Part shown: positions 34,060 to 41,838 of the stretch, piece by piece
Layout: every line of letters starts with the position of its first letter
Position numbering within the stretch: position 1 is the first letter of the stretch
NCBI GenBank assembly: GCA_963749145.1
Contig: CAVVLN010000005.1
Coordinates: forward strand, 434,001-498,000
Direction of reading: 5' to 3'
Length of the DNA: 64,000 bases
From: JASHPR01 sp963749145
Lineage (GTDB): Bacteria > Actinomycetota > Actinomycetes > Streptosporangiales > Streptosporangiaceae
Notes under the pieces: model-generated
What the model was told of the DNA's origin: nothing
Database searches by the model: none
Seen by the model: the letters and a program-made list of their open reading frames with translations, nothing else
Made by a program: the position numbers and the translations under genes

Positions 34060-35904
34060 TCAGGTATGCGCCTTGTCGGCGGCCCCGGCCGTGACCTGCC
34101 CGCCGCCCGGACCGGACGGCGTGTCCTCGTGGTACCACCGGCGCCAGACGAGCCGGTGCACCGGGATGAGGCGGGGGATGTCACGCAGGCCGGGGATGAA
34201 CGGCACCGCCAGCAGCAGGACCGTCGCCAGGCCGGTCATGTAGATGGCGATCATGTCGATGTTGGCGGAGTTGGTCCAGCCGGGGACCTGGTACCAGAGC
34301 GTGTACAGCCACAGCCACGGCTGGCCGGGGTAGCTGCCGGTCTCGTTCATCACGCCCCACTGGCTGCCGGTCAGGCCCAGCGCCGTGGCCTGGTTCACGA
34401 AGTACGACCCGTCCTCGATGAACAGCAGCGGCTTGGTGAAGTTGGTGCCGTAGAACGGCTGCTGGGCGAGCAGGTCCGCGTCCAGCGCGCCGCTGCGGGC
34501 GAGAGTGAGCTCGTTGGCCATCATGGCCGGGACCGGCCCGTCGTTGGCCCGGGGAACGACCGGGGTCCCGTTGACGAACTTCACCTTCGCCTCCGCCGCC
34601 GCGTAGGCGTTAGCCCACGCCAGCTGCTGCGCGGGCGACGCCGCCTGGTAGATGGCCAGCGGGGCGGCCGTCGTGGGCTTGGCCAGCGCCAGCGTGGTCA
34701 GCGGCTGGATCACGAAATCCTGGGCCGCGTTGACCGGCTGGGTGACCCCGAACCAGGTCTGCGGGGAGAACAGCAGCTTCTGCACGCTGCCGGACTGATT
34801 GTTATACGGCGGGCCGTAGGTGGCCGTCTCGCTGGTCCCGTTGAGCTCGGCGGCCGCGGTGCCGAGGAAGTCGGCGGGCGCGACCCGGGCCCAGGTGGCG
34901 ATGGTGATCGGCGGCACGTCCGGCGAGGACAGCACGCCGGCCAGGATGAACGTGAGCGCCAGGATCACCGCGGTGGCGACCGTGCCCTCCTTCAGGATGT
35001 CGTAGCGGCGGTTCGGGCCGCGCCAGGGCTTGGCGTCGGCGGTCGCCACGGCCCGGCGCCGCCGCCGCCAGTTCCCGCGGCCGCGGCCCGCGGCCTCGGT
35101 GGTGTCGATCGGCTGCGCGACCCCGCGTATCCGGACCATCAGCACGTGCGCGCCGACGATGGCGACCAGGATGATCGGGACGAGCACGATGTGCCACATC
35201 AGCATCTGGCCGAAGTTCATCACGTTGAAGAACGCGCCGACACCGACCGAGTTGAACGCGTCCTTGCCGCTGGTGGAAATCCACTGGGAGTCGAAATTCT
35301 GCTGGGACAGGTAGCCGGTGAAGCATTCCACGACCGAGGCCACGAACGCGACGACTCCGGTGATCCAGGTCAGCGCCCGGCGGCCGCGCCAGGCGGCCAT
35401 CCAGAACTTCGCCCACAGGTGGATGACCAGCAGCGCCATGAACAGCTCGACGCTCCACAGGTGCAGGCTGTTGAAGAAATGGCCGACCGAGTTGTAGTGC
35501 CACCAGTCCGGGCCGCCGAGCGCCAGCGCGAAACCGGACACGATCGCCACGCCGAGCGCGGCCAGCGAGGCCACGCCGAACACGTAGGCCCAGGAGGCCA
35601 CGTAGGCGGGCTGGCGGTCGGGTAGCGCCTTGCCGGGCGGCAGTGCCTTCAGCGCGCCGCGCCGCACCCGTGAGGTCCACATCTTCGCGGTCGCGGGGTC
35701 CGCCGGCTCGGCCAGCCGGTCGTCGTCGGCCTCCGCCGGGGCGGGCTCGCTGGGGTGCCCCTTGGGGAACGGGAGCAGCAGCGCCGCACCGAAGATGACG
35801 ACCATCACCGCGATCAGGATCAGGTTCGCCTCGGACACCGTGAAGATGGACCAGTGCCAGTAGGTGGCGGGTTGATTCAGGTCGATAGCCAGCGCGGGTC
35901 TCAT
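34060..35904 (-). CDS. Orphan cytochrome b (N-terminal domain) with novel extracytoplasmic region
   Basis: 614 residues. The cytochrome b core spans about residues 100-260; heme ligands are His148/His162 in HLWSVELFMALLVIHLWAKF and His238/His253 in WHIVLVPIILVAIVGAH, spaced 14 and 15 as in b6-type and actinobacterial QcrB. QNFDSQWIS replaces the Qo-site helix wording. The usual C-terminal half with PEWY is absent. After one helix (TVATAVILALTFILAGVLSS) comes a ~230-residue outer domain of unknown type, then a last helix and PHRLVWRRWY. No Rieske or cytochrome c gene is near. Confidence 0.88.
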   Translation of the reverse strand: MRPALAIDLNQPATYWHWSIFTVSEANLILIAVMVVIFGAALLLPFPKGHPSEPAPAEADDDRLAEPADPATAKMWTSRVRRGALKALPPGKALPDRQPAYVASWAYVFGVASLAALGVAIVSGFALALGGPDWWHYNSVGHFFNSLHLWSVELFMALLVIHLWAKFWMAAWRGRRALTWITGVVAFVASVVECFTGYLSQQNFDSQWISTSGKDAFNSVGVGAFFNVMNFGQMLMWHIVLVPIILVAIVGAHVLMVRIRGVAQPIDTTEAAGRGRGNWRRRRRAVATADAKPWRGPNRRYDILKEGTVATAVILALTFILAGVLSSPDVPPITIATWARVAPADFLGTAAAELNGTSETATYGPPYNNQSGSVQKLLFSPQTWFGVTQPVNAAQDFVIQPLTTLALAKPTTAAPLAIYQAASPAQQLAWANAYAAAEAKVKFVNGTPVVPRANDGPVPAMMANELTLARSGALDADLLAQQPFYGTNFTKPLLFIEDGSYFVNQATALGLTGSQWGVMNETGSYPGQPWLWLYTLWYQVPGWTNSANIDMIAIYMTGLATVLLLAVPFIPGLRDIPRLIPVHRLVWRRWYHEDTPSGPGGGQVTAGAADKAHT

Positions 35905-35976
35905 GCGGGACTCCAGGTTTTCGATGCCGAATGGCCGGATTCAATGGTGTGCGCGAGCATTTGTCCGCCATAGTGC

Positions 35977-36011
35977 GGCGGGCGGCCCTCCGGTGACGAG
36001 GGCCGCCCGCC
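35977..36011. terminator. Perfect 14-bp hairpin inside the cytochrome b unit
   Basis: GGCGGGCGGCCCTC (35977-35990) and GAGGGCCGCCCGCC (35998-36011) flank a 7-base loop, between the small membrane gene and the cytochrome b gene on the - strand. It could terminate or attenuate transcription, or set unequal expression of the two. Confidence 0.6.
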
Positions 36012-36048
36012 CTGTGCTCATGGGACCTTAGTCCCTGGCCGCCGCCGT

Positions 36049-36420
36049 TCAGGCGGTGACCTTCTCAGGGGCCGTGAGGATTTCTGCGGCGGGGGAGACC
36101 TGGCGGGCGTGGGCGAAGCCGAAGGCCGACAGGATGAGCAGCAGGCCGGCGCCGATGAAGGAGACGATGGCGCCCCACAGGGCGATGACGCCGATCTGCC
36201 AGAACGCGTAGGCGTCCAGCAGCATGGAGCGCAGCGTGGTGCCCTTGAACACCACGCCGGCCAGGGCGGCCAGTTTGGCGTTGCCGGGCTGGGCCAGCGA
36301 GGCGGCCGACAGCTGGGCGTAGGTGCCGCCCATCTTGGACAGGTGGAAGGCGATGAAGTTGTCGGCGTAGACCTTGGCCTGGGCGCCGGTGGTCAGGGGC
36401 TGCCCGGCGTATTGGCCCAT
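36049..36420 (-). CDS. Small two-helix membrane protein, partner of orphan cytochrome b
   Basis: 123 residues. An amphipathic start (AKVYADNFIAFHLSKMGG, AQLSAASLAQPGNAKLAALA) precedes two helices, MLLDAYAFWQIGVIALWG and IVSFIGAGLLLILSAFGFAH, and a short tail. No cysteines and no Cys-X2-Cys-His. Same strand, 144 bp upstream of cytochrome b, so likely a subunit of the same complex. Not recognised as a known family. Confidence 0.7.
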   Translation of the reverse strand: MGQYAGQPLTTGAQAKVYADNFIAFHLSKMGGTYAQLSAASLAQPGNAKLAALAGVVFKGTTLRSMLLDAYAFWQIGVIALWGAIVSFIGAGLLLILSAFGFAHARQVSPAAEILTAPEKVTA

Positions 36421-36510
36421 GGCGGCGGCCGGGCCCCCGGCAGGGCAGCTAGGCCCGGCTATGCCGGGACTTCGGTCATCGATTCGGAAGGTCCTTAGGA
36501 TGTTCGGTCT

Positions 36511-36539
36511 AATCGGTATATTTATGATGATATACGATT
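36511..36539. promoter_or_regulatory. AT-rich divergent control region with dyad
   Basis: Between the membrane gene (leftward) and the sigma-like gene (rightward) is a short AT-rich island. GTATAT (36516-36521) and ATATAC (36530-36535) form a perfect dyad; with one bulged base it extends to AATCG/CGATT. A repressor site or paired -10 elements are possible. Confidence 0.5.
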
Positions 36540-36667
36540 GATTACTATCGAACCGCCCCGGGCCTCTTGCGCGGGGTGCCAGCGGCCCGGTTTAGTGGCA
36601 CCTAGTGGCGCCCGCTCCGCCCGGTACTGCCCGCTCCCCGCAGGTCGGAGCGGGTTTGGGAGGTCCC

Positions 36668-38685
36668 ATGACCATTCAGCTCGGCGGGGGGTCCACCGAG
36701 GATCAGCACACGGCTGACGCGCTGCTGCGGGATTCCGGCCGCAACGTGTTCGTCTATCTCTATGAGACCTTCGCCGCGTCCCTGTTCGACTACTGCGCCG
36801 GGCTCCTGCCCGATCCGGTGGCGGCCTGCGACGCCGTGCAGGACAGCCTGGTCGCCGTCGACGGGCAGATCAGCGAGCTGCCGGACCCGGACCAGCTCCG
36901 CCTCTGGCTGTATGCGGCCGCCCGCCGCGCGTGCCAGAATCGGCTGGCCGCCCGCGGGCCCAGGCCCGCCAGCCCGGCCGAGGCCGCTGGCCCGGACGGC
37001 TTCGGCCTCGGCGCCCCGGACGGCTTCGGTCTCGGCGCCCCGGGCCCCGCCGGGCCCGACCGCGAGACGCTGGCGATCGTGTCGGCCGCGCTCGCCCGGC
37101 TGGACGCCTCCGATCGCGAGGTACTGAACCTCGCGTACCGGCACGGGATCGAGGGTGGCGACCTCGCCGGGGTGCTCGGCCTGCCGGCCCGCCGCGCGCG
37201 GGCGCTGCTGGCCGGCGCGTGCGCCCGTTTCGCGCAGTCGGCGTCCGTGGTGGAGGTGCTGCGCGCGGGCCCGGCCGGATGCCACGTGGCGCCGGGCATC
37301 GTGGGCTCGCCGGACCCCGCCGCGCCGGCTGCGCTCCGGGCCGGCCCGCGCTTCAGCCGTCACGTCGGGTCGTGCCCGGACTGCGCCCGCGTTCTCGCCG
37401 GCCGCTCCTTCGAAGCCGGCCTGATCGCCCGGGTACCGCTCGAGGTCCCGGTGGGCAGGCTCCGGCTGCGTATCGCCAGGACCGCGGTGGCTCTTGGTAC
37501 GTACCGCCGCAAGGTCGTCGACGTGCCGGATCTTCCCGGCGGCCCGTTCGAGCCGGGCCAGCCCGCCGAGCCCGCGCGCCCGGATCCGCGGGCCAGGCGC
37601 GCCGAGCCCGCTGTGCCTGTTGTGCCCGCGGCGCCGGCCGGTCTCGGGGAGGCTGATGACACGGGCGTCATGGCGCCGGTCAGGGCTCGCGGTGCCGAGC
37701 CGGCTGGGCCCGCGGTGCCGGCCGGTCTCGGGGAGGCTGATGACACGGGCGTCATGGCGCCGGTCAGGGCTCGCGGTGCCGAGCCGGCTGGGCCCGCGGT
37801 GCCCGCTGGTCTCGGGGAGGCTGATGACACGGGCGTCATGGCGCCGGTCAGGGCTCGCGGTGCCGAGCGGCTGGGCCCGCGGTGCCGGCCGGTCTCGGGG
37901 AGGCTGATGACACGGGCGTCATGGCGCCGGTCAGGGCTCGCGGTGCCGAGCCGGCTGGGCCCGCGGTGCCCGCTGGTCTCGGGGAGGCTGATGACACGGG
38001 CGTCATGGCGCCGGTCAGGGCTCGCGGTGCCGAGCCGGCTGGGCCCGCGGTGCCGGCCGGTCTCGGGGAGGCTGATGACACGGGCGTCATGGCGCCGGTC
38101 AGGGCTCGCGGTGCCGAGCCGGCTGGGCCCGCGGTGCCCGCTGGTCTCGGCGAGGCTGATGACACCGGCGTTCCGGCGCCGGTCAAGGCGCGCCGCGGCG
38201 TGCCGAAGGCGATGGCGGCATCATCGGTGGCGCTGGCCGTCCTGGCCGTGCCGGGAGTCCTGTTCTTCCGGCACGAGCTGGCCGTGACCGGCCCGCGCCC
38301 GCTGCCGGTCAGGGAGGCCTCGGGGCTGCAGCAGCCCACCCTGGCCCCGTCGCCGATCTCGCCCGAGCTCAGGCCGGCCGCACCCGGGCCGCCGCACCCG
38401 CTGCCCCGGCGCGTGCTGCCGGCCTTCCCGCTGATCGGCCCGACGCCGCTCGGCGTACTGCCCGATCCGTCGGCGAGCCAGACCGGGGCCTCGTCGCCAT
38501 CGCGCACGTCACCCGCGCCGTCGCATTCCCAGTCGCCGCCGCCGAAGTCCTCGCCGCCGAAGTCCTCGCCGCCGCCGACGACCCCGCCGCCGACCACCCC
38601 GCCGCCCTCCTCGCCCCCGCCGTCGTCGCCGCCGCCGACGACGCCAGCGCCCACGCCGAACCCATCGTCGACGGCCATCGGGTAG
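36668..38685 (+). CDS. Membrane-tethered sigma-factor-like protein with tandem repeats (one frameshift in the array)
   Basis: From ATG 36668: region-2-like helices (NVFVYLYETFAASLFDYC, LWLYAAARRACQNRLAARG), region-4-like LDASDREVLNLAYRHGIEGG and LAGVLGLPARRARALLAG, then FSRHVGSCPDCARVL, an H-X3-C-X2-C pattern like zinc anti-sigma domains. Seven 28-residue repeats follow (GLGEADDTGVMAPVRARG...), then a helix (AASSVALAVLAVPGVLFF) and a Pro/Ser/Thr-rich outer tail. One C is missing at about 37866 (GAGCGGCT against GAGCCGGCT in the other copies). As written, the first frame stops at 38287 and the true C-terminus is read from a different frame to TAG 38685. Confidence 0.75.
37640..38190. repeat. 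84-bp coding tandem repeat, seven copies
   Basis: Copies begin (GGTCTCGG) at 37640, 37724, 37808, 37891, 37975, 38059 and 38143: six spacings of 84, 84, 83, 84, 84 and 84. Just before each start the copies alternate between GCCGGCC and CCCGCTG types (A, A, B, A, B, A, B), indicating growth by a 168-bp dimer. The 83-bp spacing marks the frameshift. Near identity implies recent expansion. Confidence 0.9.
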
Positions 38686-38797
38686 GCAGCCCCGCGCAAT
38701 CCGGGGCGTTAGGCCATCCTTTGTCGGTGGTGGTGTCTAGGCTGCTCCGCAGCGGCCAGGGCAAGACCCGGTGGCGGGGGCGGGGCGAAGGAGCGTC

Positions 38798-40622
38798 GTG
38801 ACGGATAGCTTCACGGTGGGTCGGGCCAGCTCGCCCAACGGCGGCACCGCAGGCCCGGACGGGCACGCCGACGGCGCCCCAGGCCCGGACGGGCCGGTGA
38901 TCGGCCCGGCCGCCCCGGTCGGACGGGTCGCCGGAACCGAGGACTCCACCCCGCTGCAGTTCGCCGTCGCCCTCGATGAGGCTTCCTACCTGCAGCTGGA
39001 TGACGTGGTGGTCACCGTGCGGCAGATCCCCGGGATCGGCCCCATCCTGACCAGCGGCGTGGTGACGCAGGTCCGGGCCCGGCACGAGGGGGCGAGCTTC
39101 GGCTCGGATGTGTTCCTGATCTCCGACGGGGTGCTGCCCGCGCGAGTCCAGGAGATCGCCGAGGTCAGCACCACCCGGGTGGAGCCCGAGGTGTACGTCC
39201 CGCCCCGGCCCGGGGAGCTTGTCCGCCGCGCTAGCGGGACCGAGCGCGCCCAGGCCCTGTACTTCGATCAGATGGCGTCACGGCTGCCGGTGGGGCGAGG
39301 CCGCGACGGGGCGCCGATCTACGTGAACATGGAGTTCCTCGACGGTACGCGCGGGGCCCACGTATCGATCAGCGGCATCTCCGGCGTGGCCACGAAGACC
39401 AGCTTCGCGCTGTTCCTGCTGCATTCGATCTTCCAGTCGGGCGCCCTCGGCGCCCGCGCAGTCAACGCCAAGGCCCTGGTATTCAGCGTGAAGGGCGAGG
39501 ATCTGCTCTTCCTCGACCAGCCGAATGTCCGCCTGGACGACGACCTGCGCACCGAATACGCCGGGCTCGGCCTGCCCGCCGGCCCGTTCGCCTCGGCCGG
39601 GTTCTGGGCTCCGCCCATCCCCGATGACCTGACCGGCCGGCCCAACGTCACCGGGCGCACCAGCGGCGTTGAGGCGTTCTGGTGGACGATCGCCGAGTTC
39701 TGCGCCGGGCAGATGCTGCCCTACGTGTTCGCCGACGCCGAGGACGAGCGCAACCAGTACACGATCGTGGTCCACCAGGTGGCGACGCGGCTGCGCCTGG
39801 ACGCGGCCGCCTACGGCGAGAGCGGCGCGGTGAAGATCGACGGCGACATCGTGACGACATACGAGGAGCTGATCGACCTCGTCGCGGCCCGGCTCACCGA
39901 CGACGCCACCCGGGCGGACTGGGCCGGGCCGGTCACCGGCGTCGGGACGATCAACGCGTTCATCCGGCGGCTGCGCTCGTCGCTGCGGCCGCTGCGGCCG
40001 ATCGTCCGGGCGGACCTGGAGCCGGCCCCGCCGGCGGATCTCCACCCGGGACCAGCAGGTGACGGTCGTGGACCTGCACAACCTGCACGAGCGGGCCCAG
40101 CGTTTCGTCGTGGGCGTGGTGCTGGCCGCGGAGACCGCGCGCAAGGAGGACGCCGGGCCCGGCGGGCTGCTGTTCACCATGATTGACGAGCTGAACAAGT
40201 ACGCGCCGCGCGAGGGCACCTCGCCGATCAAGGAGGTGCTGCTCGACATCGCCGAGCGCGGCCGCTCCCTGGGGATCATCCTGATCGGCGCGCAGCAGAC
40301 CGCCAGCGAGGTCGAGCGCCGCATCGTGTCGAACTCGGCCATCCGCGTGGTGGGCCGCCTCGACTCGGCCGAGGCGGGGCGGCCCGAGTACGGGTTCCTG
40401 CCGGCCTCGCAGCGGACCCGGGCCACGCTGGCCAAGCCCGGCGCGATGTTCGTCTCCCAGCCCGAGATCCCGGTGCCGCTGGCCGTGGAGTTCCCGTTCC
40501 CCGCCTGGGCGACCCGGCTCGCGGAGTGCGCGGCCCCGCCCCGCGCCGCGGCGAACGCAGATGCCGCGGCCGCCTTCGCCCGCCTGCCCGTCCCCGACGA
40601 GGACGACATCCCGCCGTTTTGA
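38798..40622 (+). pseudogene. HerA-like DNA translocase ATPase, one frameshift as sequenced
   Basis: From GTG 38798: a HAS-barrel-like region (LQLDDVVVTVRQIPGIGPIL), then Walker A variant GISGVATKTSFALFLLHSIF (Lys200, Thr201). After about 40025-40035 the reading continues one base over as RRISTRDQQVTVVDLHNLHE, with Walker B LLFTMIDELNKYAP and sensor/arginine region ILIGAQQTASEVERRIVSNS, ending TGA 40622 at PDEDDIPPF. Removing one C in GCCCCGCCGG restores a ~607-residue protein. HerA is a hexameric pump that works with NurA; the other partners follow immediately. A sequence error or recent mutation are both possible. Confidence 0.8.
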
Positions 40623-40644
40623 CGCCGACCAGGAACGGAACGCC

Positions 40645-41817
40645 GTGAAGTTCTTGCACACCGCCGACTGGCACGTGGGAAAGGTCCTGAAGGGCCGCGA
40701 CCGGCTCGACGAGCAGCGCGAGGTGCTGGCCGAGATCGCGGAGATCGCCGAGCGCAGCGAGGCTGACGCGGTGCTGATCGCCGGGGACATCTACGAGCAC
40801 GCCGTCCCGTCCGCCGCGGCGCAGAACCTGGTCGTGCAGACCCTCCTGCGGCTGCGCCGGGCTGGCACCGAGGTCATCGCGATCGCCGGGAATCACGACC
40901 ACGGGCCGACGTTCGAGGCGTACCGGCCGTTGATGGGGGTGGCCGGCATCACCCTGGTCGGTGCCGTGCGCCGACCGGACCGGGGCGGCGTGGTCCGGTT
41001 CCGGGCCCGCTCGGGCGGTGAGGACGTCCAGCTGGCGGTGCTGCCGTTCCTCACCCCGCGCTACGCCGTACGGGCCGCCGAGATCGTCTCGCAGACCCCG
41101 TCCGAGAACGTGCGCGCCTACGACCAGATGGTGCGCCAGGTGGTGACGGCCCTGACCGCCGGGTTCAGCGGTGACAGCGTCAACCTGCTGATGTCGCACC
41201 TGACCTGTATCGGCGGCGCGCTCGGCGGCGGCGAGCGGTCGGCCCAGTCGATCTTCGAGTACAGCGTCCCGGCCAGCATCTTCCCGGTATCCGCGCACTA
41301 CGTCGCGCTGGGCCACCTGCACCGGCGGCAGACGCTGCCCGCGCACTGCCCGGTGCACTACAGCGGCTCCCCGGTCGCGGTCGACTTCGGCGAGCAGGAC
41401 AACACCCCGGTGGTGTGCCTGGTCGAGGCGAGCCCGTCGGTCCCGGCCCGGGTGACCGACATCCCGGTCACCTCGGGGCGGCGGCTGCGCACAGTCCGCG
41501 GGACCCTGGCCGAGCTGGAGGCGCAGGCGGCGTCGTTCGGCGACGACTTCCTGCGGGTGTGGCTGCGTGAGCCCGCCCGGGCCGGGCTGCGCGACGACAC
41601 AGCCGAGGTCCTGCCGAATGCGCTGGAGGTGCGCATCGACCCTGAGTTCGCCGCGCCGTCCCGGCCGGACCATCCCGACCTGGCCGCCGCGATCCGGACC
41701 CCGGATCAGCTGTTCGCCGACTACTGCGCCGCGGAGCGGGTGGCCGATCCGCGGGTGGCGGCCCTGTTCACGGAGCTGCACGACGAGGTCACGGCGTCCG
41801 CCGCCGGCGTCGGCTGA
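40645..41817 (+). CDS. sbcD: SbcD/Mre11-type exonuclease subunit
   Basis: 390 residues from GTG 40645. All calcineurin-like phosphoesterase motifs are present: LHTADWHVGK (Asp8, His10), LIAGDIYEHA, AIAGNHDHG, LLMSHLTCIGG, and YVALGHLHRRQ; a C-terminal capping region follows. Mn-dependent nuclease that works in complex with SbcC/Rad50 on DNA ends and hairpins. Sits 22 bp after the HerA-like gene and 21 bp before sbcC. Confidence 0.93.
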   Translation: MKFLHTADWHVGKVLKGRDRLDEQREVLAEIAEIAERSEADAVLIAGDIYEHAVPSAAAQNLVVQTLLRLRRAGTEVIAIAGNHDHGPTFEAYRPLMGVAGITLVGAVRRPDRGGVVRFRARSGGEDVQLAVLPFLTPRYAVRAAEIVSQTPSENVRAYDQMVRQVVTALTAGFSGDSVNLLMSHLTCIGGALGGGERSAQSIFEYSVPASIFPVSAHYVALGHLHRRQTLPAHCPVHYSGSPVAVDFGEQDNTPVVCLVEASPSVPARVTDIPVTSGRRLRTVRGTLAELEAQAASFGDDFLRVWLREPARAGLRDDTAEVLPNALEVRIDPEFAAPSRPDHPDLAAAIRTPDQLFADYCAAERVADPRVAALFTELHDEVTASAAGVG

Positions 41818-41838
41818 GCCCACGGAAGAGGCATTCCC

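Noticed and set aside
37640..38190. CRISPR array
   Set aside because: Units are 84 bp, contiguous, nearly identical and coding, with no unique spacers; no cas genes.
40020..40040. Programmed frameshift in the HerA-like gene
   Set aside because: No slippery heptamer or downstream pseudoknot-like structure apparent; an indel is simpler.
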